This document shows, in pieces, positions 52,568 to 60,745 of a DNA stretch of 64,000 bases (the first letter of the stretch is position 1; the number at the start of each line of letters is the position of its first letter). Source of the DNA: Chitinophaga solisilvae (GTDB lineage: Bacteria; Bacteroidota; Bacteroidia; Chitinophagales; Chitinophagaceae); assembly GCF_009928525.1 (NCBI RefSeq), contig NZ_JAABOK010000005.1, forward strand, positions 434,692-498,691. The letters are read 5' to 3'. The position numbers and the translations under genes are program-made. The notes beneath the pieces were generated by a model that was not told the DNA's origin, ran no database searches, and saw only the letters and a list, made by a program, of their open reading frames with translations.

Positions 52568-52717
52568 ATTTAAGATGTGGTTATTTGGTTATTTGAGATT
52601 TGATTATTTGAAATGCAGCGAAGACAGCAGCGGATACACAAGCTAAATATTCCGCTACTGTCTTCGCTGCATTTCAAATAATCAAATCTCAAATAACCAA
52701 ATAACCACATCTTAAAT
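52568..52717. repeat. Family-B inverted repeat, 67-base arms
   Basis: 52568-52634 and 52651-52717 are complementary at 66 of 67 positions with a 16-nt loop. Outer part: ATTTAAGATGTGGTTATTTG, GTTATTTGAGATTTGATTAT; inner part: AAATGCAGCGAAGACAGCAG. The longest hairpin in the window. It starts 5 nt after the methyltransferase stop. Confidence 0.97.
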
Positions 52718-52744
52718 AATTAATTCCCCTAAAAATTTTTCCGT

Positions 52745-54001
52745 ATGAAAACTGAACAAGTTGATGTGTTAGTCATTGGTGCGGGACCTGCCGGAACAGT
52801 TGCGGCTTCTATTATTCATCAGGCGGGCTACAAGGTGAAAATTGTAGAGAAGATGAAGTTTCCCCGTTTTGTTATCGGGGAAAGTCTCCTGCCACGTAGT
52901 ATGGATGCGCTGGAAGAGGCAGGGTTTATTGATGCTATCAAAGCCAAAGGCTTTCAACAGAAGTACGGAGCCAAGTTCGTAAAAGGTGATGCACTGTGTG
53001 ATTTCACCTTTCAGGAACAGTATACCCCCGGATGGACATGGACCTGGCAGGTGACCCGGGCAGACTTCGATAAAACGCTGGCCGATGCCGTAGAAGCAAT
53101 GGGCGTACCGGTTTCCTATGAAACAACGGTAACGGATATACGCTTTAATGGCAGCGATTCTGTCACAACTATTGAAGATACCGCCGGTAATAAATCTACG
53201 ATCGAAGCCCGCTTTATTGTAGACGGCAGCGGCTATGGCCGCGTTATTCCACGCCTCTTCAACCTGGAAAAAAATTCTAACCTGCAACCGCGCAAAGCCC
53301 TGTTTGCACATACCGTAGACGAACGCCGCTCTATGGCAGACGAGCCTAACCGCATTACCGCAGTAGTACATAAAAAAGGCGTCTGGATCTGGATCATTCC
53401 ATTCTCCACCGGCGTTACCTCTGTGGGCTTCGTGGGTGATCCCGAATTTTTTGACGCCTATCCCGGTACGGATGAAGAAAAATACCGCGCCCTGCTGGAA
53501 GCAGAACCCTATACCAGGGAGCGTTTCCGCGATGTGGAACTGGTATTTGAACCCCGTATCCTGCAGTCATGGTCCGCTACCACCGATAAATTCTATGGCG
53601 ACGGATTTGTGCTGACAGGTAACGTAACAGAATTTTTGGACCCTATTTTCTCTTCTGGCGTAACTTTGGCCTGCGTTTCCAGCCAGACAGCCGCAAAGCT
53701 CGTTATCCGGAAACTGCGCGGAGAAGACGTAGACTGGGAAAAAGAATATATGGAGCCTACCATGCAGGGCGTGAATACCTTCCGCTCTTATGTAATGGCC
53801 TGGTATGAAGGGACCCTGGATACCATCTTCTTCAAAAAAGATGCGGATCCGGTGATCAAAGGCCAGATCTGCTCCGTACTCGCCGGTTACGTATGGGATA
53901 TGTCAAACCCGTTCGTGAAAAACCACGATACTGCGCTGAAAAGACTGGCCAGAACGATAGAATTAACAGAAAAATTAAAAAGCAGTTCAGAGATTGAATA
54001 G
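52745..54001 (+). CDS. FAD-dependent oxidoreductase, halogenase-like
   Basis: 418 residues. FAD-binding GAGPAGTVAASIIHQAGYKVKIVEK (about 12-36), the GESLLPRS segment near 45-52, and WIWIIP at 214-219, which is the WxWxIP motif of flavin-dependent halogenases; FLDPIFSSGVTLA near 298-310 closes the family pattern. It could chlorinate or hydroxylate the aryl ring; related proteins in flexirubin clusters are often called tryptophan-halogenase-like. The choice between the two reactions cannot be made here. Overlaps the next frame by 8 nt. Confidence 0.88.
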   Translation: MKTEQVDVLVIGAGPAGTVAASIIHQAGYKVKIVEKMKFPRFVIGESLLPRSMDALEEAGFIDAIKAKGFQQKYGAKFVKGDALCDFTFQEQYTPGWTWTWQVTRADFDKTLADAVEAMGVPVSYETTVTDIRFNGSDSVTTIEDTAGNKSTIEARFIVDGSGYGRVIPRLFNLEKNSNLQPRKALFAHTVDERRSMADEPNRITAVVHKKGVWIWIIPFSTGVTSVGFVGDPEFFDAYPGTDEEKYRALLEAEPYTRERFRDVELVFEPRILQSWSATTDKFYGDGFVLTGNVTEFLDPIFSSGVTLACVSSQTAAKLVIRKLRGEDVDWEKEYMEPTMQGVNTFRSYVMAWYEGTLDTIFFKKDADPVIKGQICSVLAGYVWDMSNPFVKNHDTALKRLARTIELTEKLKSSSEIE

Positions 54002-54620
54002 CGCGGAAGCATATATTACAGGCAGTTGTATCATACGCCACAACAGCATTTACCTGAACGGAGAACTGCGCTGGAAAGCGGAAGGGACACCGGAATTGCA
54101 GGAATGGCTGCGGGCAGCTTACGACCGGTTTTCCGGACAGTATCCCAAATTTCATAAAATGGATGCTCTCGGTAAGCTGGGATGGCTGGCAGCAGAAATA
54201 TTACTGCAGGATAATCCGGTGAAAACATTGCCGCCGGAAGCGGTGGGCATGGTACTCGCCAACAGAAGCTCCAGCCTGGATACTGATTTCCGCTACTATG
54301 CCACTGTAAAGGATATCCCCAGCCCGGCGCTGTTTGTATATACGCTTCCCAACATTGTAATGGGAGAAATATGCATCCGGCACGGTTTTAAAGGAGAGAA
54401 TACTTTTTTTGTGACAGATGCCTTTGATGTGGAGCTGATGAGCGCCTATCCTGCGCAGCTGCTGACAACCACGCCTTTACAGGCTTGCCTGACGGGCTGG
54501 GTAGAAGTGCTGGACAATCAGTATGAAGTGGCCCTGTTCCTCACAGAATGGACACCTGCAGGCCCGGCACTGCCGCTCACAGCGGCGAACCTGGCTGCAT
54601 TGTATGACAAGAACAAATAA
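53994..54620 (+). CDS. Truncated ketosynthase-like protein lacking the active Cys
   Basis: 208 residues, probably from TTG 53994, which overlaps the upstream stop. The segment IPSPALFVYTLPNIVMGEICIRHGFKGENTFFVTDAFD (about 105-142) aligns with the FabF stretch SPFFV...NMVAGHLTI.YGLRGPS....ACTSG, but Asp-Ala-Phe-Asp stands in place of the Cys motif and the second half of a ketosynthase is missing. It is therefore unlikely to condense; it may be a partner or scaffold for other synthases or an ACP. Confidence 0.75.
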   Translation: MNSAEAYITGSCIIRHNSIYLNGELRWKAEGTPELQEWLRAAYDRFSGQYPKFHKMDALGKLGWLAAEILLQDNPVKTLPPEAVGMVLANRSSSLDTDFRYYATVKDIPSPALFVYTLPNIVMGEICIRHGFKGENTFFVTDAFDVELMSAYPAQLLTTTPLQACLTGWVEVLDNQYEVALFLTEWTPAGPALPLTAANLAALYDKNK

Positions 54621-54647
54621 TTAAAATATACCATTTTGGAAAAGTTG

Positions 54648-54899
54648 ATGGAGGATCTGAAGAAACAGATCATTGAACAATTAAACCTGCAGGAAGTAAC
54701 ACCTGAAAGCATCAGTAACGATCAGCCCCTGTTCAAGGAAGGACTGGGCCTGGATTCTATTGATGCGCTGGAACTTATCGTATTGCTGCAGCAACATTAC
54801 AACATCCGTATTGCCAACCCGGAACAGGGACCTGAAATATTCTATTCTATCCGTTCCATGGCAGAATTTATTACGGCTCAACAAACTGCGAAAGCATGA
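54648..54899 (+). CDS. Acyl carrier protein
   Basis: 83 residues from ATG 54648 (TTG 54636 is an alternative that adds four residues). Phosphopantetheine site GLGLDSIDALELIVLL (about 33-48). Second ACP of the cluster. Its stop overlaps the following ketosynthase start by 4 nt (ATGA), so it may be the dedicated partner of that synthase and of the chain-length-factor-like protein. Confidence 0.92.
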   Translation: MEDLKKQIIEQLNLQEVTPESISNDQPLFKEGLGLDSIDALELIVLLQQHYNIRIANPEQGPEIFYSIRSMAEFITAQQTAKA

Positions 54900-56092
54900 G
54901 TGAAAAAGTGTGGATAGCGGGCGGCGGCGTCATCTGCGGTATAGGTCTGAATCTGCGGGAATGCCTGCAGTCATTCCGGACTATGCAGCCGGGCATGACC
55001 ACCATGCAATACCTGTCGTCCGTACATCGTAACACATTTCCGGTAGCGGAAGTGAAAGCAGATAACGACGCGCTGGCAGACATGGCACGTATGCCCGAAA
55101 ACATCAGCCGTACTGCCTTACTGAGTCTCATCGCTGCCAGGGAAGCCTGGCAGTCGTCCGGCCTGCAGGATATCTCTGCCTACCGGGTGGGTTTTGTTTC
55201 AGGCAATACCGTTGGCGGTATGGATAAAACCGAAGACTTCTTTACGCAGTTCCTGCCGGATACGGCCAGGGGCGGACGTTTGCAGCAGGTGGTACATCAC
55301 GAGTGCGGCAGCGTTACCGAACTGGTAGCCGATGCACTGGGAGTGCGCCATCATGTGTCTACCATCAGCACGGCATGCTCTTCGGGCGCCAATGCGCTGA
55401 TGTATGGCGCCAGGCTTATCCGCAACAACATCGTGGATGTAGTCATTGCCGGCGGTACTGATGCGCTGACACGCTTTACCCTCAACGGTTTCAATACCCT
55501 CATGATCCTGGATCAGGCAGCCTGCCGCCCGTTCGATAATACCCGTACCGGGCTGAATCTCGGCGAAGGCGCAGGGTATGTGGTGCTGGTATCAGACAGC
55601 CTGGCGGCGCAGCTGCATCCCTGGTGCAGGCTCAGCGGCTTTGCCAATGCCAACGACGCCTATCATCAGACAGCCTCCTCGCCCGATGGCACCGGTAATT
55701 ACCTGGCCATGAAAGGCGCGCTGGATATGAGCGGACTGCAACCGCAGCAGATTGGTTATATCAACCTGCACGGCACCGGTACCCAGAACAATGATGTTTC
55801 CGAAGGTATTGCCATCAACCGGCTCTTTGCGCCGCATTTCCCGGCCATGAGCTCCACAAAATCATTTACCGGTCATACGCTGGGCGCCAGCGGCGGTATT
55901 GAAGCGGTTTTCTCCGCCTTATCCGTGAAGGAAGGGATCATTTATCCCAATGCGCGCTTTGAGCACCAGATGAAAGAATTACCATTTGCGCCGGCAACAG
56001 CTTATTCCGAACATAATGACATACATCACGTGATGTCTAACTCATTCGGTTTCGGCGGTAACTGTTCCAGCCTGGTATTCTCCGGATATTAA
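54896..56092 (+). CDS. Beta-ketoacyl synthase, ApeO-like (KS of the KS/CLF pair)
   Basis: 398 residues with complete triad: Cys161 in ISTACSSGANAL, His292 in INLHGTGTQNND, His327 in TKSFTGHTLGASGG; ends NSFGFGGNCSSLVFSGY. Directly followed by a ketosynthase-like protein without catalytic residues, which is the arrangement of a type II polyketide KS with its chain length factor. Likely the main extender for the polyene. Confidence 0.92.
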   Translation: MSEKVWIAGGGVICGIGLNLRECLQSFRTMQPGMTTMQYLSSVHRNTFPVAEVKADNDALADMARMPENISRTALLSLIAAREAWQSSGLQDISAYRVGFVSGNTVGGMDKTEDFFTQFLPDTARGGRLQQVVHHECGSVTELVADALGVRHHVSTISTACSSGANALMYGARLIRNNIVDVVIAGGTDALTRFTLNGFNTLMILDQAACRPFDNTRTGLNLGEGAGYVVLVSDSLAAQLHPWCRLSGFANANDAYHQTASSPDGTGNYLAMKGALDMSGLQPQQIGYINLHGTGTQNNDVSEGIAINRLFAPHFPAMSSTKSFTGHTLGASGGIEAVFSALSVKEGIIYPNARFEHQMKELPFAPATAYSEHNDIHHVMSNSFGFGGNCSSLVFSGY

Positions 56093-56121
56093 CAAAGAGC
56101 TTTAAAAAGATAAAACCTGAT

Positions 56122-57189
56122 ATGTCACCCATCTATATAAACGGCTCTGGTTGTATTTCTCCGCAGGAAACTGCGACAGGCGGGCTTTTGCTGGCCAGCC
56201 TGCGGGAATACGAACAGGTGCGGCTGGCTACCGTAGATCCTGACTACAAGCAATGGATCGATGTAAAGCAGATCCGCAGAATGAGCCGGGTAGTGAAAAT
56301 GGGAGTAGGCGCAGCGAATCTCAGCCTCGAAGAAGCTGGTGTAGCCATGCCCGACGCCATTATCACCGGTACCGCTTACGGTTGCCTGGACGATACAGGC
56401 GTATTTCTCACCAAAATGGTGAACCAGCAGGAGGAAATGCTGACGCCCACTGCGTTTATACAATCCACGCACAATACTGTAGGCGGACAGATCTCGTTGC
56501 TGCTGGGATGCAACGCCTATAACAATACCTTCGTTCACCGCGGTTTCTCTTTTGAAAACAGCCTGCTCGATGCTATCATGATATTGAAGGAAGGCAGCGC
56601 AAAGCATGTGCTGGCAGGTGGTCTGGACGAAATTACCAACTACAGCCACGATATTTTAACCCGTTTCGGCCTCTATAAAAAAGCGCCGGTGAAAACCATG
56701 GAGCTGCTCAACAGCCCTACCCGCGGTACTATCGCCGGGGAAGGCGCCGCTTTTTTTACACTCAGTATGGAAAAAGGAGATCATGCCGCTGCGGCTGTCA
56801 CCGGACTGAGCACGCTCTACAAGCCCATGTGGGAAGGAGAGGTGATTGGCCATATCGTTAAATTCCTGGAAGATAACGACTGTACTCCTGCAGATATAGA
56901 CCTGCTGCTCACCGGCAGAAACGGAGATATAGATCAGGATGAAATGTATGAAGAAGTAGCTGCCGCGCTGTTCCCGGACCATGCGGAAGCCAGCTTCAAG
57001 CACCTGTGCGGCGAATATCCTACTGCCACTGCTTTCGGGCTGTGGATGGCCAACCGCATGATGGCTGAACAGGCAGTACCCGCTGCTGCTGCCTTCTACG
57101 GCAAAGCGCCGGAACGTCTCCGGAAAATATTATTGTATAACCATCATCAGGGTACCCACCATTCCCTGATTTTACTCACGGCATGCTGA
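56122..57189 (+). CDS. Chain-length-factor-like ketosynthase homologue (ApeC-like)
   Basis: 355 residues on the ketosynthase plan but without its chemistry: the Cys region reads NTFVHRGFSFENSLLDA, the first His region TGRNGDIDQDEM, and the second CGEYPTATAFGLWMA, so all three catalytic residues are lost. FIQSTHNTVGGQISLLLGCNAYN and GGLDEITNYSHDILTRFGLY keep the fold. Such proteins form a heterodimer with the active KS and set chain length. Last 7 nt overlap the deacetylase gene. Confidence 0.88.
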   Translation: MSPIYINGSGCISPQETATGGLLLASLREYEQVRLATVDPDYKQWIDVKQIRRMSRVVKMGVGAANLSLEEAGVAMPDAIITGTAYGCLDDTGVFLTKMVNQQEEMLTPTAFIQSTHNTVGGQISLLLGCNAYNNTFVHRGFSFENSLLDAIMILKEGSAKHVLAGGLDEITNYSHDILTRFGLYKKAPVKTMELLNSPTRGTIAGEGAAFFTLSMEKGDHAAAAVTGLSTLYKPMWEGEVIGHIVKFLEDNDCTPADIDLLLTGRNGDIDQDEMYEEVAAALFPDHAEASFKHLCGEYPTATAFGLWMANRMMAEQAVPAAAAFYGKAPERLRKILLYNHHQGTHHSLILLTAC

Positions 57190-57962
57190 ATAACAGAACA
57201 GGAAATATCATCATCATCGGTAGCATAGCTATGTTGCTGGCCCTGATGCTCTCAGGTCTGTATGCAGTGCCGTGGTGGAGTTTTGCAGTGCCGGTATTAC
57301 TGCTGCTGCCCTTTTATGTAAGAGGCGCGATGAACATCCGCTCCGACTTCTTCATAAAAACCATCTGCGCAGCAGATATCCGTGAAAAAATAGTAGCGCT
57401 TTCCTTTGATGACGGCCCGTCGGAACAATATACCTCCCGCGTGCTGGACATCCTGAAGGAGCAACAGGTGAAGGCGGCTTTCTTCTGTATAGGGAAAAAT
57501 ATAGAAGGAAATGTCCACTTACTCCAACGCATACACGCAGAAGGACATGTCATAGGTAACCATACCTATTCGCATCACTTCTGGTTTGATATGTACGGCA
57601 GCAAAAGCATGGGAGCAGATATGGAAAGGATGGATACGCTGACGATCAACGCTACCGGCCTGCAGCCGCGCCTGTTTCGTCCGCCGTACGGCGTCACCAA
57701 TCCCAACCTGGCCCGCGCTATCAAAGCCAACAACTATCTGCCGGTAGGCTGGAGCATCCGCTCCATGGATACCGTGGCAAAAGATGAAAATACTTTATTG
57801 CAGAAGATCCTGGATCAGCTGCATCCCGGTGCGGTCATACTGCTGCATGATACCATGAAGATTACTTCCGATATACTGCCACAGCTCATTGCAGGCATCC
57901 GGGAAAAAGGATACCAACTGGAAAGAATGGATAAAATGTTAAATGTGCCAGCTTATGTTTAA
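57183..57962 (+). CDS. Polysaccharide deacetylase (NodB fold), membrane-anchored
   Basis: 259 residues. Two N-terminal hydrophobic segments (about 8-28 and 30-46) then a NodB domain: ALSFDDGPSEQYTSRVLDIL (metal Asp pair, about 71-90), GHVIGNHTYSHHFWFD (His pair), FRPPYGVTNP and VILLHDT. Usually removes N-acetyl groups from glycans. It is embedded in the pigment operon by overlaps on both sides, so it probably acts on the pigment or its anchor, but its role there is unknown. Confidence 0.9.
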   Translation: MLNNRTGNIIIIGSIAMLLALMLSGLYAVPWWSFAVPVLLLLPFYVRGAMNIRSDFFIKTICAADIREKIVALSFDDGPSEQYTSRVLDILKEQQVKAAFFCIGKNIEGNVHLLQRIHAEGHVIGNHTYSHHFWFDMYGSKSMGADMERMDTLTINATGLQPRLFRPPYGVTNPNLARAIKANNYLPVGWSIRSMDTVAKDENTLLQKILDQLHPGAVILLHDTMKITSDILPQLIAGIREKGYQLERMDKMLNVPAYV

Positions 57963-58587
57963 ATGGATCATATTATTTTCAGGTATGTTGCTGACGTTGC
58001 AGCTGCAGGCACAGTCAGGGTTTAAGCCGGTGGCTGACCTGGCTCCCGTAAAGCAGCAGTTTGCAAAGGCTGCACAGCAGACGCAAACCATCCAGTGCGA
58101 TTTTGTCCAGGAGAAAAACCTGAGCATGTTATCCGATAAGATCACGTCCAAAGGGAAATTCTGGTTTAAGAAAGATAATAAAGTGCGGATGGAATACCTG
58201 CAGCCTTCCTACTATCTGCTGGTGATCAACGGAAAAGATATACGCATTAAAGATGCGCAGAAAGAAAGCAAAGTATCCGGAAAGAATAATAAACTGTTTG
58301 AACAGATCAACAGAATTACGGTTGACTGTGTGCGGGGTACGGTGCTGGATAATGCTGATTTTACGGTAAAAGCGGCTGAAAGCAGCCAGCAGTACCGGCT
58401 GGAGATGACACCTGTGAACAAGGTGATGAAAGAATATTTTAAAACTATTGTACTGCTCGTAGATAAACAGGATTATGGCGTGGCAAAAATCATTATGCAG
58501 GAGGCTTCCGGCGATGATACTTCCATCAGCTTTCTGCACAGGCAATTGAATATAAACATTCCGGATGCGGTATTTGTGGCTAAATAG
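57955..58587 (+). CDS. LolA-like periplasmic outer-membrane lipoprotein carrier
   Basis: 210 residues with signal peptide MFKWIILFSGMLLTLQLQAQ. The LolA-fold signatures are IQCDFVQEKNLSMLSDKITSKGKFWFKKDNKVRMEYLQPSYYLLVINGKDIRI (about 45-97) and a C-terminal VLLVDKQDYGVAKIIMQEASGDDTSISF. In aryl-polyene clusters a LolA-like protein is thought to shuttle the product across the periplasm. Start chosen at ATG 57955, overlapping the deacetylase stop by 8 nt. Confidence 0.87.
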   Translation: MFKWIILFSGMLLTLQLQAQSGFKPVADLAPVKQQFAKAAQQTQTIQCDFVQEKNLSMLSDKITSKGKFWFKKDNKVRMEYLQPSYYLLVINGKDIRIKDAQKESKVSGKNNKLFEQINRITVDCVRGTVLDNADFTVKAAESSQQYRLEMTPVNKVMKEYFKTIVLLVDKQDYGVAKIIMQEASGDDTSISFLHRQLNINIPDAVFVAK

Positions 58588-59188
58588 CATACTGGCCGTG
58601 CTGCTGTTCGGCAGCTGCACGTCTGTATACAAAGGATTACGGCCGGTTTCCGGTGATGTAAACTGCATTCAGCAGTTCCGGCCACAGTTTGCCTCCACGC
58701 TGTACAGCACGCAGGTAAATGTGTTGCGGCATCATCTGAGCGGACTGCTGTTTTTTAAGCAGATGCCGGATAGCAGCCTGCGGGTAGTATTCGCCAATGA
58801 GATGGGTTTTAAATTCTTCGATTTTGAATTTGACCGGCAGGGAAACTTTACCAAACACTACCTGCTGCCGAAGATGGATAAAAAGGCAGTAGTGAAAACA
58901 CTGCGCCAGGATTTTGCACTGGTACTGCTGCAGCAGCCCATGCAACAGGCGTACCTGGCTGCGGATAGCCATTACCGTTATGTAGTGATACCTACTGAAA
59001 AGGGAAATAACTACTATATAACGGATAGCGGTTGTACGAAGCTGGAACGTATTGAAAAATCATCCGTCCGCAAGCCTGTGGTAAAGGTATGGATGATGGA
59101 TTACAAAGATGGCGTACCGGACAGTATCCGGATTGCGCATCAGAATTTTACATTTAATATCTCCATGAAACGTGTGGAGAAAAAATAA
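58565..59188 (+). CDS. Lipoprotein of the pigment cluster (DUF3261-like?)
   Basis: 207 residues with lipoprotein signal LNSILAVLLFGSC (Cys at residue 18). The body is beta-rich (LSGLLFFKQMPDSSLRVVFANEMGFKFFDFEFD, and DSIRIAHQNFTFNISMKRVEKK). Aryl-polyene clusters normally hold an outer-membrane lipoprotein of the DUF3261 type in this place; I suggest but cannot prove that identity. It overlaps the LolA-like gene by 23 nt and likely works with it in anchoring the pigment to the outer membrane. Confidence 0.78.
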   Translation: MRYLWLNSILAVLLFGSCTSVYKGLRPVSGDVNCIQQFRPQFASTLYSTQVNVLRHHLSGLLFFKQMPDSSLRVVFANEMGFKFFDFEFDRQGNFTKHYLLPKMDKKAVVKTLRQDFALVLLQQPMQQAYLAADSHYRYVVIPTEKGNNYYITDSGCTKLERIEKSSVRKPVVKVWMMDYKDGVPDSIRIAHQNFTFNISMKRVEKK

Positions 59189-59194
59189 TATCTT

Positions 59195-59554
59195 ATGTTG
59201 AAAGGAAACTTCTATAACAGCGCCAATACTACACAGGATGCAGGACAGATCAGCGCCACCATTGCACTGAATGCTGCGCATCCCGTGTTCCAGGGGCATT
59301 TTCCGGATCAGCCCGTAGTACCCGGTGTATGTATGATGCAGATCATTACTGAAACACTGGAAGAAGCTGTACAGAAAAAAGTACAGCTGCAGAAAGCCAG
59401 CCAGATGAAATTCCTGAATATGATAGATCCGGTGAAACAGCCACAGGTAGATATTACTGTGAACTACAAGGAAGACGAAGGCGGCTTGAAAGTCAACGCC
59501 GTACTGAAGCACGAGGCGACCACATTCATGAAATTCCAGGGGATCTTTAAGTAA
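59195..59554 (+). CDS. Hotdog-fold dehydratase, ApeI-like (catalytic His present, acid replaced)
   Basis: 119 residues. AAHPVFQGHFPDQPVVPGVCMMQIITETLEEAV (about 27-59) carries the FabZ GHFPxxPxxPG loop with its catalytic His, but the residue matching the FabZ catalytic Glu in PGVLxxEAxAQ is Gln (PGVCMMQIITE). The other dehydratase of the cluster (48509) keeps Glu and lacks His. Together they could make one complete active site as a heterodimer. The gene abuts the glycosyltransferase gene. Confidence 0.85.
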   Translation: MLKGNFYNSANTTQDAGQISATIALNAAHPVFQGHFPDQPVVPGVCMMQIITETLEEAVQKKVQLQKASQMKFLNMIDPVKQPQVDITVNYKEDEGGLKVNAVLKHEATTFMKFQGIFK

Positions 59555-60742
59555 GTGACAACGAAAGGTACACATAACGAACATTTTGAACAGCACCGCG
59601 CGGCGGTGCTGATACCTACCTACAACAACGCCTCCACGCTGGAAGGCGTGCTGCAGGACGCTTTGTCCTACACCTCCCATGTGATTGTAGTGAACGACGG
59701 GGCTACTGATAGTACCCAGGATATTCTGGAGAAGTATCCCCAGCTGCAGCGCGTTTCGTATAACCCTAACCGTGGTAAGGGAATTGCGTTGCGCCGTGGC
59801 TTCCGGTACGCTATGGATCAGGGATATGACTATGTTATCACGATGGACGCAGATGGACAGCACTTCGCCACCGATCTGCCCGGAATGCTGCAGATGATCG
59901 GCACCCATCCGGAAACCCTGGTAATTGGCGCACGCAACCTGCAGGAAGAGAATATGCCCGGCAAAAATACTTTTGCCAACAAATTCTCCAACTTCTGGTT
60001 CTATGTAGAAACCGGCCTGAAAGGCCCGGATACACAATCGGGCTACCGCCTGTATCCGCTGCGCCGCATGGGTAACATGCGCTTCTGGTGTACAAAGTAT
60101 GAATTTGAAATAGAGGTGCTGGTACGCAGCGCGTGGAAAGGCGTTAAAATAGAATGGACGCCGGTGAAAGTTTACTACCCGCCGGCAGAAGAGCGGGTAT
60201 CGCACTTCCGGCCGTTCCGCGATTTTTCACGTATCAGTGTGCTGAACACTGTACTGGTACTCATCACCTTATTATATATCAAACCGCGCGATCTTCTCCT
60301 GTTCCTCCTGAAGAAAGAAAACTGGAAGAAGATGTGGCGGGAAGAAGTATTGAAATCCGGAGAATCCAATGCCAGAAAGGCGGCAGCCATCGGCTTCGGC
60401 GTTTTCATGGGTATTGTTCCCATCTGGGGGGCACAGCTGCTGGTAGCCATGGTGCTGTCCATCCGGCTGAAGCTCAATAAAGCCCTGGTATTTTTAGCTG
60501 CACACATCAGTACGCCGCCACTAACTCCTTTCATCCTGTTCGCCAGCTTCCTCACCGGGAAAATATGGATGGGACAATCAGCCAAAGACCTGGTATTTGC
60601 AGACGGGCTGACACCCGCCACTTTCCGGGATAACATCCTGCAATATATTCTTGGCAGCATAACATTAGCTATAACGGCAGGTGTGGCAGCATGGATGATA
60701 AGTTATGTATTACTGAGCATTTTTAGGAAGGAAAATAAATAA
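59555..60742 (+). CDS. Glycosyltransferase family 2 with C-terminal DUF2062 domain
   Basis: 395 residues, GTG start at 59555 directly after the dehydratase stop. Residues 12-230 are a GT-A glycosyltransferase of the dolichol-phosphate-mannose-synthase kind (AVLIPTYNNASTLEGVL, VIVVNDGATDST, GKGIALRRGFRYAMDQGYDYVITMDADGQHFATDLP with the metal Asp pair). The C-terminal part (about 290-385) is a DUF2062 membrane domain (GFGVFMGIVPIWGAQLLVA, ISTPPLTPFILFASFLTGKIWMG). Probably transfers a sugar or similar group at the membrane in pigment assembly. A family-A repeat follows. Confidence 0.9.
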   Translation: MTTKGTHNEHFEQHRAAVLIPTYNNASTLEGVLQDALSYTSHVIVVNDGATDSTQDILEKYPQLQRVSYNPNRGKGIALRRGFRYAMDQGYDYVITMDADGQHFATDLPGMLQMIGTHPETLVIGARNLQEENMPGKNTFANKFSNFWFYVETGLKGPDTQSGYRLYPLRRMGNMRFWCTKYEFEIEVLVRSAWKGVKIEWTPVKVYYPPAEERVSHFRPFRDFSRISVLNTVLVLITLLYIKPRDLLLFLLKKENWKKMWREEVLKSGESNARKAAAIGFGVFMGIVPIWGAQLLVAMVLSIRLKLNKALVFLAAHISTPPLTPFILFASFLTGKIWMGQSAKDLVFADGLTPATFRDNILQYILGSITLAITAGVAAWMISYVLLSIFRKENK

Positions 60743-60745
60743 AGT

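Noticed and set aside
45123..56092. Primary fatty-acid synthesis genes
   Set aside because: Multiple ketosynthases, an inactive KS partner, lyase, methyltransferase and exporter in one operon fit a specialised type II polyketide, not housekeeping fab genes.
59060..60205. 381-codon open frame on the minus strand
   Set aside because: Covers the lipoprotein, dehydratase and glycosyltransferase genes, all with clear motifs on the other strand. Cys/Phe/His-rich translation is typical of an antisense shadow.
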